Counted from the stretch's first letter, positions 18,193 through 27,242 are shown. The stretch is DNA of 64,000 nt from Paludicola sp. MB14-C6 (GCF_030908625.1 NZ_CP133133.1:2294001-2358000); one strand, 5' to 3'. Numbers and translations: made by a program. The notes: generated by a model from the sequence alone, not told the origin.

Positions 18193-18241
18193 AAACACAA
18201 AAAGGATGGAAGATTAAATTTCTTCCATTCTTTTTGTGTTT
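18193..18241 (+). terminator. Terminator of the glucan-utilisation locus
   Basis: A long stem of 21 bases per arm (18193-18213 with 18221-18241, one G-T pair) and a 7-base loop follows the giant glucanase gene. The right arm contains CTTTTTGTGTTT. Confidence 0.85.
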
Positions 18242-18399
18242 GAGATTACATTATGATATTTTGAGATAGGTATCTTTTCTAATGATATTAAAAATATAAG
18301 TTCTAGGAGCCGTAAATATATAATTCCAACAATAGATTAAAATATAAAAATTACAGTAATTGCATATACCTATAATAATAAAACTGTAGGGGGATGCAT

Positions 18400-19173
18400 A
18401 TGAAGAGTCACGTAGTTACAAGAAGAACGAGCAAAACATTGTTTTATGGAATTGTATTAGTAATGATAATTTTTGTTTCAGTAGTATTTTGTAAAACAAT
18501 TATAGTGCAAACCAATGGCAATATCGATAAAAAACTGCCAATCTATTATGTAGATACAAAAGATAAAAAAATAGCCTTAACTTTTGATTGTGCTTGGGAG
18601 AATAGTAATACACAAGAAATATTAGATTTACTTTCAACAGCTAATGCGAAAGCTACTTTTTTTGTAACAGGTGATTTTTGCGAACGACATCCCAATGACG
18701 TAAAAATGCTTAGCAAAGCAGGACATTCTATTCAAAATCATTCCAATAAGCATCCTCATGTAAAAAATATTGAGAAGGAACGGTTAATTAAGGATACAAC
18801 AGAGTGTGATAAAATAATAGAAAATATTACAGGAAAGAAGCCAACCTTATATCGTGCACCATATGGAGAATACAGTAATACAATGCTAAGTGTTTTTGAA
18901 ACAGATTTAAAACATAAGGTGATTCAATGGAATGTTGATAGCGTCGATTGGAAAAGACCAACACCAGAAAAAATGAACGAACGTATTTTAAAAGGGGTAA
19001 AGCCTGGCAGCATCTTATTGTTTCACAATGATATTGAAAACACAACCCAAGCACTAACTACATTATTACCGACGTTAAGAAAACAAGGATATGAATTTGT
19101 ATTGGTAGAAGACCTTATTTATAAGGAAAATTATTATTTGGATCATGAAGGGAAACAAGTCAAATCACAATAA
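18400..19173 (+). CDS. Membrane-anchored polysaccharide deacetylase (PdaA/PdaB-like)
   Basis: This is a carbohydrate esterase family 4 protein of 257 residues with one N-terminal membrane helix (about 15-35) and an external NodB domain. Motif 1 is TFDCAW rather than the usual TFDDG, so the second Asp is missing, as in PdaB-type sporulation deacetylases (TFDISW). The zinc-binding HSNKHPH motif, the RAPYGEY motif and the final LLFHND motif are present. The likely substrate is peptidoglycan or another cell-wall glycan. The ATG at 18400 is preferred because GGGGG lies six bases upstream; the ATG at 18394 overlaps it. A role in spore cortex or wall modification is inferred. Confidence 0.85.
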   Translation: MKSHVVTRRTSKTLFYGIVLVMIIFVSVVFCKTIIVQTNGNIDKKLPIYYVDTKDKKIALTFDCAWENSNTQEILDLLSTANAKATFFVTGDFCERHPNDVKMLSKAGHSIQNHSNKHPHVKNIEKERLIKDTTECDKIIENITGKKPTLYRAPYGEYSNTMLSVFETDLKHKVIQWNVDSVDWKRPTPEKMNERILKGVKPGSILLFHNDIENTTQALTTLLPTLRKQGYEFVLVEDLIYKENYYLDHEGKQVKSQ

Positions 19174-19177
19174 TAAA

Positions 19178-19209
19178 AAAGGGGGTGGAAATCATATTTC
19201 TACCCCTTT
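19178..19209 (+). terminator. Terminator-like hairpin after deacetylase
   Basis: AAAGGGGGTGGAAAT (19178-19192) pairs imperfectly with ATTTCTACCCCTTT (19196-19209). No long T tract follows, so it is less certain than others in this window. Confidence 0.6.
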
Positions 19210-19425
19210 CCCATAATAATCTTAAACATTGCAATATTTTGTGCAAATCTGATGTGTTCATATTAATCTTACAAAATTGTTAGTGTTGCGTAATATTAAG
19301 CAATGGTTATTCTAAACTACAGTTGTTATAATTACTATATAGTAAATGAAAGATAACATAAATGTTCTTTTATATTTTGCTTGAAAAAGAGAGAATGAAA
19401 CCGGTCTTATTATAGGAGGATTTTT

Positions 19426-20034
19426 ATGAGAAAGAAAATATCATACTTCATTTCAATAGTATTATTAGCGGCTATTGTAGTTATTGCAATATGTATAACA
19501 CCAATTATATGTGATGGATACCATATGTATAAAAAAGCAATTACATCAGTAAGTTTGAATGAAGTAATAACAAAGGTAAGGAATGATGATAGCTATATAA
19601 AATTAGATGACATTTCTGATGAGTATTTAAAAGCAGTTGTACAATCGGAAGATAAAAGATTCTATTACCATATTGGTATTGACCCAATTGCAACAGTTCG
19701 AGCGTTTTATAACAATATAAAATCACAATCTTTTTTACAAGGAGGAAGCACTATAACGCAACAGCTGGCCAAAAATTTGTATTTTTCTTTTGAGAAGAAA
19801 ATGGATAGGAAAGTCGCAGAACTATTTGTTGCATTCGACCTAGAGCGGCTGCTTACCAAAGATGAAATTTTAGAGTTATATTGTAATGTTACATATTTTG
19901 GCCAAAACTGCGTTGGATTAAAAGAAGCAGCTAATCATTATTATGGAGTGGAACCCAAAGCATTATCAACTAAGCAAGCTGCTGCACTAGCCCACGCCCT
20001 TAGAAGTCCGAACAGCTTTAACCCGAAAAAATAA
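19426..20034 (+). CDS. Monofunctional peptidoglycan glycosyltransferase (GT51)
   Basis: The 202-residue enzyme polymerises lipid II into glycan strands at the outer face of the membrane. It has an N-terminal membrane helix (about 7-28) and a complete GT51 domain. The first catalytic motif EDKRFYYHIGID has its catalytic Glu at about residue 75. GGSTITQQLAKN lies at 106-117, followed by the RKVAELFVAFDLE helix and the ILELYCNVTYFG motif. No transpeptidase domain follows, so it is an MtgA-like stand-alone form rather than a class A penicillin-binding protein. The start is supported by AGGAGG. It lies next to a cell-wall deacetylase but has its own upstream gap. Confidence 0.9.
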   Translation: MRKKISYFISIVLLAAIVVIAICITPIICDGYHMYKKAITSVSLNEVITKVRNDDSYIKLDDISDEYLKAVVQSEDKRFYYHIGIDPIATVRAFYNNIKSQSFLQGGSTITQQLAKNLYFSFEKKMDRKVAELFVAFDLERLLTKDEILELYCNVTYFGQNCVGLKEAANHYYGVEPKALSTKQAAALAHALRSPNSFNPKK

Positions 20035-20208
20035 TATAAAATATCTTCCTTGCATGGCTTAAAAGCTTAGCCAATGAATACCTTAATGCATTTTTGATAA
20101 CGATATGATATAATAACCTCTATGGTACCCAAAATCAAAGATTTTGATCAAAACGAGAACATTTTATCACGGGAAACTGTTTTCACTTACGTGCAAACAG
20201 ACTTTTTA

Positions 20209-20217
20209 TGATATAAT
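20209..20217 (+). promoter_or_regulatory. Extended -10 promoter upstream of a short hairpin transcript
   Basis: TGATATAAT (TGn plus TATAAT) has no good -35 partner. A transcript from here would start near 20224 and meet the hairpin about 25 bases later. Confidence 0.5.
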
Positions 20218-20232
20218 GATTGTAAAGAATAT

Positions 20233-20280
20233 AATATGTTTGTGTGGTTTGGCAACGTTGGTTTTGCCAAACATATTTTT
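20233..20280 (+). terminator. Terminator hairpin with an alternative overlapping stem
   Basis: Stem B pairs GTTTGGCAA (20247-20255) with TTGCCAAAC (20264-20272) and is followed by ATATTTTT. Stem A pairs AATATGTTTG (20233-20242) with CAAACATATT (20268-20277) and shares five bases with stem B, so the full forms compete. This could be a terminator with a regulatory switch, upstream of the gene at 20359. Confidence 0.6.
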
Positions 20281-20358
20281 AAAAATATATATTGTTTTTA
20301 CTGATGATATATTATAATGATAATAAAATGTAAGAAAAAATAAGGAGTGTTAACGGTT

Positions 20359-20751
20359 ATGATAAAATGTATGGTAGCAACAAAAGAAACACAAGGACAA
20401 AGAGCTAGTGATTTTTGTAATGCGAATGAAGATGAAATTGTTAGATTTGGTCCTTTATGTTGCAGTGATATTGACTTAGATGGCGGTTGCGGATGTGCAA
20501 GAAGTCTTATTGGAATTGAGTCATTAAAGGGAACTACTACAATGAAAACGGTAGAGCTTGATATGACACAAGAGGAATACTATGCAAAAATGATTGCAAG
20601 CGCACGTAAAACGGATGATGATGCTTCAGATGATACAATTATTGCAGAGGCGACGGAAGTATTATATGCAAGTGAACAGTTTGGTGTTGGCTATATAATT
20701 GAGTATCGAGGCGGATTTGTAAAAAGATTAGAGCAAAAAAACGAAATATAA
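20359..20751 (+). CDS. Uncharacterised Cys-rich small protein (possibly DUF7715-like)
   Basis: I do not recognise the function of this 130-residue protein. The first half carries a conserved-looking block: ATKETQGQRASDFC, then PLCCSDIDLDGGCGCARSLIG with clustered cysteines that could bind metal, then KGTTTMKTVELDM. The pattern recalls an uncharacterised family with TQGxRxxDFC and GxCGCxRS, but I cannot confirm the name. The second half is acidic and helical (DDDASDDTIIAEA). The ATG at 20359 follows AAGGAG at 20342-20347; the GTG at 20347 overlaps it. It may share transcription with the ABC-F gene 40 bases downstream. Confidence 0.6.
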   Translation: MIKCMVATKETQGQRASDFCNANEDEIVRFGPLCCSDIDLDGGCGCARSLIGIESLKGTTTMKTVELDMTQEEYYAKMIASARKTDDDASDDTIIAEATEVLYASEQFGVGYIIEYRGGFVKRLEQKNEI

Positions 20752-20791
20752 GTTAAGTTAGTATTACACATTAGAAATTGAGGATGAAATC

Positions 20792-22588
20792 GTGCTACTA
20801 TTGACAGCAGAAAAAATAAGTAAAAAATATACAGATAAAGCATTGCTAGAAGATGTTGTTTTAGGTATCAATGAAGGCGACAAAATAGGCTTAATCGGAG
20901 TAAATGGTACAGGAAAATCTACCTTGTTGAAAATAATTGCTGGAATAGAAACTCCCGATAGTGGTGTAATTACCAAAGCAAGCGGGGTAAGAGTCGGCTA
21001 CTTACCGCAAAACCCAGAGTTTAAATCAGGGCTAACTGTATTACAACAAGCGATGAAAGGAATTGCATTGCAGCAAAGAGAATCTAAAGAATATGAGTGT
21101 AAAGCAATACTAACAAAGCTTGGATTGACTGATTTTGATGAGCCTGTTGATATTCTTTCAGGTGGACAAAAAAAGCGCCTTTCTATTGCAAGTGCATTAG
21201 TTACACCTGTTGACGTTTTAATATTAGATGAGCCAACGAACCATATTGATAACAACACAGTGGATTGGTTGGAAACTTATCTTTCTAAATATAATGGTGC
21301 TTTGTTAATGGTAACCCATGACCGTTACTTTCTTGATAGAGTTACAAATAAAATTATAGAATTGCAAAATGGTAATTTATATTCTTATCAAGGAAATTAC
21401 AGTAAGTTTTTAGAATTAAAGATAGAACGAGAAACTATGTTGGTTGCAAGTGAGCGCAAACGTCAAAGCTTTTTAAGAAAAGAGCTTGCATGGATACAAC
21501 AAGGACCTAAAGCACGTGGAACAAAACAACAATTTCGTGTGAATCGTTTTGCTGAAATGAGCCAGCAAGAAGTAAATTTAGACCAAGAGCAATTGCAAAT
21601 GAGTTCTATTAGTACAAGGCTTGGAAAAAAGATAATATCTTTAGAAAATGTAACGAAAAGCTATGAGGAAAAAGTGCTAATAAACAATTTTTCTTATAAC
21701 TTACTTCGTAACGACCGTATTGGTATCGTTGGTGAGAATGGCTGCGGAAAATCCACTTTGCTAAAAATAATTCAAGGGTATATTACTCCTGATTCAGGAA
21801 CAGTTGATATTGGACAAACTGTTAAAATCGGATATTTCTCGCAAGAATGTGAAGAATTGAACCCAACCGAGCGGGTAATTGATTATATTAGTAATATTTC
21901 TTCAGAAGTTATCACACCGGAAGGAACATTTTCGGCTTCACAAATGCTCGAGCGGTTCTTATTTTCATCTAACTTGCAATATTCAACAGTTAATAGATTG
22001 TCCGGCGGTGAAAAACGTAGACTTTATTTGCTTGGTATTTTGATGGAGGCACCAAATGTACTTTTATTTGACGAGCCAACCAATGATTTAGACACACAAA
22101 CGCTTACCATTCTTGAAGATTATTTAGACAATTTTAATGGTGCGGTAATTGTAGTATCACATGACCGCTATTTTCTAGATAAGGTTGCCGATTATATTTT
22201 TGCATTTACGGATAATGGCGAAATTGTCCCTTATGTAGGGGGATATTCTGACTATATAGAAAAAATAAAGCTGAGCCAAGTAAAAGGCGAAAAAGAAAAA
22301 CCAGTAGCAAAAGAGCAGGACGATAGTCGTAGAAAATCTACTAAGCTTAAGTTTTCTTATAATGAGCAACGTGAATATGATACAATTGATGTTGTTATCG
22401 CTGATTTAGAAGCACAAATTGAGCAAGCTGAAGCTGATATTGTAAAAGAAGCCAGTAATTATACTTTGCTTCAAGAGTTATTGCATCAAAAAGAGGAGCT
22501 AGAACAAAAGTTAGCTGAAAAAATGGAGCGATGGGTGTATTTGAATGATTTATCCGAAAGAATAGAAGCACAAAACAATAATCAATAA
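20792..22588 (+). CDS. ABC-F family ATPase (ribosome-associated, Uup/YfmR-like)
   Basis: ABC-F proteins are soluble twin-ATPase translation factors that act at the ribosomal E site; some confer antibiotic resistance. The 598-residue protein has two complete cassettes: Walker A GVNGTGKST, signature LSGGQKKR and Walker B LILDEPTNH in the first, then GENGCGKST, LSGGEKRR and LLFDEPTND in the second. A charged linker between them carries the KELAWIQQGPKARGTKQQ segment, which is typical of the housekeeping Uup/YfmR type. A C-terminal coiled coil rich in Glu and Gln ends the protein. It starts with GTG preceded by GAGGA. No transmembrane segment is present, so it is not a transporter. Confidence 0.92.
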   Translation: MLLLTAEKISKKYTDKALLEDVVLGINEGDKIGLIGVNGTGKSTLLKIIAGIETPDSGVITKASGVRVGYLPQNPEFKSGLTVLQQAMKGIALQQRESKEYECKAILTKLGLTDFDEPVDILSGGQKKRLSIASALVTPVDVLILDEPTNHIDNNTVDWLETYLSKYNGALLMVTHDRYFLDRVTNKIIELQNGNLYSYQGNYSKFLELKIERETMLVASERKRQSFLRKELAWIQQGPKARGTKQQFRVNRFAEMSQQEVNLDQEQLQMSSISTRLGKKIISLENVTKSYEEKVLINNFSYNLLRNDRIGIVGENGCGKSTLLKIIQGYITPDSGTVDIGQTVKIGYFSQECEELNPTERVIDYISNISSEVITPEGTFSASQMLERFLFSSNLQYSTVNRLSGGEKRRLYLLGILMEAPNVLLFDEPTNDLDTQTLTILEDYLDNFNGAVIVVSHDRYFLDKVADYIFAFTDNGEIVPYVGGYSDYIEKIKLSQVKGEKEKPVAKEQDDSRRKSTKLKFSYNEQREYDTIDVVIADLEAQIEQAEADIVKEASNYTLLQELLHQKEELEQKLAEKMERWVYLNDLSERIEAQNNNQ

Positions 22589-22687
22589 TGATCACGATAT
22601 TAGAAAATTATTCAAATGGCAGTGAAAAGCAATGAAAAATATAGTATAATAAAATTTACCATATCGATAAAGAAAAAGGTGAAATAG

Positions 22688-23515
22688 ATGTATAAAATTA
22701 TACTGGCAGATCAAGTTGATGAGTTATCCCCATATATTGAAGACCATATTATTCGAAACATTAAAAATAAACAAATTGATAAATTTGAATGTCATCTGAA
22801 TGGATATTTACTCTCTTTTTATTGGTATGATATTCTTAATATTACCCAAGAACCGATACAGGTTATTATCTATTTTACAGATGATGACCTATTCTTTCTG
22901 TGTGAAAACGAGGAATGTTTGAATAAAGTGAAAGCAATGGTAAAAGAGGAAACATCGGATGAAAAAACCTTGTATAGCTTTTTCATTGCTTTAATTAATG
23001 GAGATACTGATTATTTAGAAGAATTAGAAGAGCTGATAACCGATACAGAAGATAATTTACTAACCTCTCATAAAAAAGAATGTACAGCTGATATATTAGG
23101 CTATCGCCGATTATTGCTTCGATTAAAACGATATTACGAGCAATTAAATAAAATTTTCGAAGGCTTAGTGGATAATGAAAATGATATAATTTCAGAAGAA
23201 CATCTTCGCTATTTTCGTATATTAGATGGCCGTATTGATCGCTTGTTTGCTCATGTATTAAATCTTCGAGATTATGTCACACAAGTGAGAGAAGCGTATC
23301 AAGCGCAAATTGATATTGAACAAAACAGCCTGATGAAAACATTTACTGTGGTAACTGCAATTTTCTTACCTCTAACATTATTGGTAGGTTGGTATGGAAT
23401 GAATTTGAAAATGCCCGAATTTACTTGGAACTTTGGGTATCCTATGGTTATAGGAATCAGTATTTTAATTGTAATTGTATGTATTATTTGTTTTAAGCAT
23501 AAAAAGTGGTTTTAG
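22688..23515 (+). CDS. corA: CorA family divalent cation transporter
   Basis: CorA forms a pentameric Mg2+ (or Co2+/Ni2+) channel. The 275-residue protein has a cytoplasmic domain rich in acidic residues and long helices. Two C-terminal membrane helices follow, the first ending in the hallmark YGMN motif (LLVGWYGMNLKMPEF). The tail after the second helix is positively charged (FKHKKWF), as expected. The ATG at 22688 follows AAAGGTGA. It is shorter than E. coli CorA, in line with the clostridial branch. Selectivity for Mg2+ is likely but not shown. Confidence 0.9.
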   Translation: MYKIILADQVDELSPYIEDHIIRNIKNKQIDKFECHLNGYLLSFYWYDILNITQEPIQVIIYFTDDDLFFLCENEECLNKVKAMVKEETSDEKTLYSFFIALINGDTDYLEELEELITDTEDNLLTSHKKECTADILGYRRLLLRLKRYYEQLNKIFEGLVDNENDIISEEHLRYFRILDGRIDRLFAHVLNLRDYVTQVREAYQAQIDIEQNSLMKTFTVVTAIFLPLTLLVGWYGMNLKMPEFTWNFGYPMVIGISILIVIVCIICFKHKKWF

Positions 23516-23605
23516 GTAATCTTATACTATCTTTTTTTAAGGATAAGTGGTAAAATAAAATCAGAACAAACTTTCGAGAAAAAGAAAGCGAATAGGGGGA
23601 TTCAT

Positions 23606-24082
23606 ATGGTAATTCAAGATGATTACATAACCTTTACACTTCCAAGCAAAAAGCATATTGCTTTAATTGCACATGATAGCAAAAAGCAACAGCTTTTGGA
23701 ATGGGTTAACAAGAATAAAGAAATTTTAAAAGATCACGTTCTTTGTGGTACAGGAACAACAGCAAGATTATTATCTGAAAGAACAGGTCTAAATGTAAAA
23801 GGCTATAACAGTGGCCCTTTAGGCGGTGACCAACAAATCGGTTCTAGAGTAGTAGAAGGAAAAATTGATTTTATTATTTTCTTTTGGGACCCGCTAGAAT
23901 CTCAACCACATGATCCAGATGTAAAAGCATTACTTCGTATTGCTGTGGTATACGATATTCCGATTGCCAACAATCAATCAACCGCCGATTTCTTATTGAC
24001 TTCTAAATATATGAATTCTGAATATGAACATTCCGTAATGAATTTTAACAAAAACATTAACGAGCGTATGAATAGCTTCTAG
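23606..24082 (+). CDS. mgsA: Methylglyoxal synthase
   Basis: This enzyme converts dihydroxyacetone phosphate to methylglyoxal and phosphate, a bypass of lower glycolysis used when sugar phosphates accumulate. The 158-residue length fits the family. Seen motifs are IALIAHDSKK (phosphate-loop region), LCGTGTTARLL, SGPLGGDQQIG with the catalytic Asp, and FFWDPLESQPHDPDVKALLRI followed by PIANNQSTADFLL. AGGGGG precedes the start. It is monocistronic between corA and pepD and ends at a hairpin. Confidence 0.95.
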   Translation: MVIQDDYITFTLPSKKHIALIAHDSKKQQLLEWVNKNKEILKDHVLCGTGTTARLLSERTGLNVKGYNSGPLGGDQQIGSRVVEGKIDFIIFFWDPLESQPHDPDVKALLRIAVVYDIPIANNQSTADFLLTSKYMNSEYEHSVMNFNKNINERMNSF

Positions 24083-24105
24083 GAAATAAGTGAATAAAGA
24101 TGTTA

Positions 24106-24156
24106 AAGTGCACCCTAAATGTTAGATTGAATGTTCTAATATTCAGCGGTGCATTT
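24106..24156 (+). terminator. Hairpin after mgsA
   Basis: A two-part stem: an outer AGTGCACC with GGTGCATT and an inner CTAAATGTTAGA with TTCTAATATTCAG. The T tract is weak (TTTGCTT). Confidence 0.65.
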
Positions 24157-24244
24157 GCTTATACTACGATATAAATTCGTATTAGAAATAATCAATCAGT
24201 AAACTACATAAAATGAAATAAGAAACCATTAAAGGAGAATGATG

Positions 24245-25690
24245 ATGCATATAGAAAATTTAGAACCGAAATCTGTTTTTACCTACTTTTACGAAATCAG
24301 CCAAATTCCAAGAGGCTCAGGCAATGAAAAAGCAATTAGTGATTATATTGTAGCTTTTGCAAAAAAGCATAACTTAGAATATACGCAAGATAAGGCTTGG
24401 AATGTTTTAATTAAAAAAGCGGGAACTATGGGGTTAGAAAATGCTTCGCCTGTTGTATTACAAGGCCATATTGATATGGTTTGCGAAAAAAATAAAGAAG
24501 TAGAACATGATTTTGAAAAAGATCCGCTGAAACTGCAAATAGACGGCGATTTCATAAAAGCAACGGAAACTACGCTTGGCGCAGATAATGGTATTGCTGC
24601 AGCTTATAGTCTTGCAATATTGGCTTCAGATGATATTACACATCCACCAATAGAAGCACTATTTACTACCAATGAAGAAGTAGGAATGGATGGCGCAAGA
24701 GCAATTCCAAAAGGATTATTAAAAGGAAAACGCTTAATCAACATTGACTCTGAAGAAGAAGGAATTTTCTTGGTAAGTTGTGCCGGCGGTGTACGAGTAA
24801 CTATTCATCTACCAATTCAACAAGAGCTTTCTTGTGACTACAAAAATGCTTATGAAATTAAATTATGTGGCTTAAAAGGCGGCCATTCGGGAATGGAAAT
24901 TGATAAACAAAGAGCCAATGCCAACAAGCTGATGGGAAGAGCATTAAGCCGATTATACAATGAATTTGATTTAAGAATTGCTGATTTAAATGGTGGTTCA
25001 AAAGATAATGCAATTGCAAGAGAATCGGATGTTGTTGTCGTAACCAATGCGCCAAAATCACAAATGGAAAGCTTGATAAACGAACTGCAAGAGGCATTTC
25101 AGTATGAATACAGAAATACCGAAACTGATATTTCGCTAACCCTAGAAACTATATATATACCGCAAAAGGTATTTACTAAGGAAACAACGAAGAAAGCAAT
25201 TGATATATTGGTTTTAATTCCAAACGGTGTTCAAGGTATGAGCGATGACATTAAAGGATTAGTTGAAACTTCAACCAATGTTGGAGTAGTGAATATGATA
25301 GATAATGAATTACGATTTGTAAGCGCAATCAGAAGCTCTGTTTCAACAAAAAAAGAAGAAATCAAAAATCAAATCAAGCATTTATCAGAAATCACAGGTA
25401 CTACGATTACTACTATGGGAGATTATCCTGCATGGGAATATAAAGAGAACTCTGAATTACGGGATACTTGTTTAAGAGTATACAAAGAGATGTACGGAAA
25501 AGAACCTGAAGTAACTGCCATTCATGCAGGCTTAGAGTGCGGATTGTTATCTGAAACAATGGATGATGCTGATATGATTTCAATGGGCCCGAATATGTTT
25601 GATGTGCATACTCCAAACGAAAAAGTTAGTATATCATCCGTTCAAAGAGTGTGGGATTATCTTAAAGCTGTATTAAAGGAACTAAAGTAA
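24245..25690 (+). CDS. pepD: Aminoacyl-histidine dipeptidase (peptidase D)
   Basis: This M20 metallopeptidase of about 481 residues cleaves dipeptides such as Xaa-His in the cytoplasm. The N-terminal IPRGSGNE segment, the metal-ligand motif QGHIDMVCEKN, the LGADNGIAAAYSLAIL segment with the bridging Asp, the catalytic TTNEEVGMDGA and the DSEEEG segment are all present. The lid domain is followed by HAGLECGLL and DVHTPNE near the end. Three consecutive ATG codons occur at 24239, 24242 and 24245. The third has the best spacing (seven bases) to AAAGGAG. Confidence 0.93.
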   Translation: MHIENLEPKSVFTYFYEISQIPRGSGNEKAISDYIVAFAKKHNLEYTQDKAWNVLIKKAGTMGLENASPVVLQGHIDMVCEKNKEVEHDFEKDPLKLQIDGDFIKATETTLGADNGIAAAYSLAILASDDITHPPIEALFTTNEEVGMDGARAIPKGLLKGKRLINIDSEEEGIFLVSCAGGVRVTIHLPIQQELSCDYKNAYEIKLCGLKGGHSGMEIDKQRANANKLMGRALSRLYNEFDLRIADLNGGSKDNAIARESDVVVVTNAPKSQMESLINELQEAFQYEYRNTETDISLTLETIYIPQKVFTKETTKKAIDILVLIPNGVQGMSDDIKGLVETSTNVGVVNMIDNELRFVSAIRSSVSTKKEEIKNQIKHLSEITGTTITTMGDYPAWEYKENSELRDTCLRVYKEMYGKEPEVTAIHAGLECGLLSETMDDADMISMGPNMFDVHTPNEKVSISSVQRVWDYLKAVLKELK

Positions 25691-25698
25691 TATAAAAT

Positions 25699-25757
25699 AA
25701 AAAAAGATAGCAAATACCTCTTTTGCAACATTGCAAAAGGGCTTGCTATCTTTTTTT
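25699..25757 (+). terminator. Strong terminator after pepD
   Basis: Nested inverted repeat: AAAAAAAGATAGCAA (25699-25713) pairs with TTGCTATCTTTTTTT (25743-25757), with an inner TTTTGCAA/TTGCAAAA stem. The right arm ends in seven T residues. Confidence 0.92.
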
Positions 25758-25892
25758 ATTTTGCTTAACTTGATAAATTAACTGTTGCTTTTATCAAGTT
25801 ACATTATAAATTGAATATAAAAGTTGTACTAAAAATTGATTAATGGCTTAAAATAATATACAATAGAAAATATTGAAACAAAGGAGCAATGA

Positions 25893-26420
25893 ATGAAAAA
25901 ATTGTTGGTAGTAGTAGATTATCAAAATGACTCAGTTTGTGGCTCAATGGGTTTTGCAAAAGCAGTTTCATTAGAAACGCCAATATATAATAAAATCAGG
26001 AAATATCAAAAAGACAATCAAGATGTTTTATTTACGTTAGATACCCATTATGATGATAGCTATGAAACCAAAGAGATTATGTGTGATACACAAAAATATC
26101 AAAACGGATGGGAACTATACGGTAAAGTAAAAGAGCTTAAAAATGAAAAAAGTATTTGTATTTCAAAGCATACTTGTGGTTCTTTGGACTTGTTAGAATT
26201 TTTATTAAGGCAGCAATATGATGAAGTTGAATTTGTGGGAATTGTAACAAATATGTGTGTATTGGTAAACGCAGTTTTAGCACGTACTGCCTTGCCCGAT
26301 TCTGCTATCAGTATTGATGCTGAATGCGTTGCAAGTCAAGAGGAAGAGTTACATGGAAAAGCACTTGATATATTAGCAAAACTGCAGATAAAAATAAATA
26401 ATCGTGAAAAGGAGCATTGA
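25893..26420 (+). CDS. pncA: Nicotinamidase / isochorismatase-family cysteine hydrolase
   Basis: The enzyme deamidates nicotinamide to nicotinic acid for NAD salvage. The 175-residue protein has the family's catalytic triad candidates: Asp in VVVDYQND near the N-terminus, Lys in SKHTCGS, and the nucleophilic Cys in IVTNMCV. The metal-binding Asp-x-His segment is TLDTHYDDSYE. The next gene, nadE, starts one base after its stop and supplies the last step of NAD synthesis, which strengthens this assignment over other isochorismatase-family activities. An AAAGGAG site precedes the start. Confidence 0.88.
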   Translation: MKKLLVVVDYQNDSVCGSMGFAKAVSLETPIYNKIRKYQKDNQDVLFTLDTHYDDSYETKEIMCDTQKYQNGWELYGKVKELKNEKSICISKHTCGSLDLLEFLLRQQYDEVEFVGIVTNMCVLVNAVLARTALPDSAISIDAECVASQEEELHGKALDILAKLQIKINNREKEH

Positions 26421-26421
26421 C

Positions 26422-27171
26422 ATGAAAGAATTTAACGTAAAAAAAGAAACTGAGGCTTGTATTCAATGGATAAAAGATTGGTTTGAAAACGAAAGCGGCG
26501 GCGCAAAAGGTGTTGTTCTCGGTATTTCCGGTGGTAAAGATTCTACCGTTGTATCCGCTTTATTATGTAAAGCAATAGGCAAAGAGAAAGTTTTAGGCGT
26601 GTTGATGCCAAACGGAGTGCAAAAAGATATTAACGACAGTAAACGTGTATGCGAATTTTTGCAAATTGACCATAAAGTTGTGAATATTGAGCAAGCTTAT
26701 CAAGGAATTTTAAATTGTGTTGAAAGTGAAGATATTACAATTTCAGCGCATACAAAGACGAACATTCCACCAAGACTACGAATGACCGTTTTATATGCAA
26801 TTGCCCAGGAAATGAATTATCGTGTTGGCGGAACGGGAAACTATTCCGAAAAATACGTTGGCTATTGCACAAAATGGGGCGATATGGCACACGATTTTAA
26901 CCCAATTGGCAACTTTACAACTGAGGAGGTAATTGCAATAGGAAAAGAATTAGGCTTACCGATTGACTTAGTAGAAAAGCCTCCACAAGATGGTTTGTCA
27001 GGTAAAACCGATGAAGACAATATGGGCTTCACATATGCTGCAGTTAATCGTTATATTGAAACAGGTGAATGTGAGAATGAAGAGATAAAAGAAAAAATTG
27101 AAAAACGTCATCAATATAATCTTCATAAAATGAATCCTATTCCTGTTTATAAACCAGCAACAATGAAATAA
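26422..27171 (+). CDS. nadE: NAD(+) synthetase
   Basis: This enzyme converts nicotinic acid adenine dinucleotide to NAD using ATP and ammonia. The 249-residue length matches the ammonia-dependent form without a glutaminase domain. The PP-loop SGGKDS lies in VVLGISGGKDSTVVSALL. The GTGNYSEKYVGYCTKWGD segment and DFNPIGNFT are typical of the NAD synthetase active site, as is the KPPQDGLSGKTDE loop. The ATG at 26422 follows AAAAGGAG. It is translationally linked to pncA upstream. Confidence 0.95.
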   Translation: MKEFNVKKETEACIQWIKDWFENESGGAKGVVLGISGGKDSTVVSALLCKAIGKEKVLGVLMPNGVQKDINDSKRVCEFLQIDHKVVNIEQAYQGILNCVESEDITISAHTKTNIPPRLRMTVLYAIAQEMNYRVGGTGNYSEKYVGYCTKWGDMAHDFNPIGNFTTEEVIAIGKELGLPIDLVEKPPQDGLSGKTDEDNMGFTYAAVNRYIETGECENEEIKEKIEKRHQYNLHKMNPIPVYKPATMK

Positions 27172-27216
27172 CGAAAAGCAAACATAAATATTATATTTCA
27201 AATAAATATGTTTTAG

Positions 27217-27242
27217 GGTATCATCTTTTTATTGATGATACC
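27217..27242 (+). terminator. Hairpin after nadE
   Basis: GGTATCATC (27217-27225) pairs with GATGATACC (27234-27242) across an 8-base T-rich loop. A short TTAATT follows. Confidence 0.7.

Larger units (their letters stand above)
20035..20358. other. Intergenic region with several promoters and a hairpin
   Basis: This 324-base gap has two extended -10 elements of identical sequence TGATATAAT (20106-20114 and 20209-20217), the hairpin at 20247-20280 and a possible promoter for the next gene (TTGTTT at 20292-20297, TATAAT at 20313-20318, short spacing). No ORF is convincing. Confidence 0.5.
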
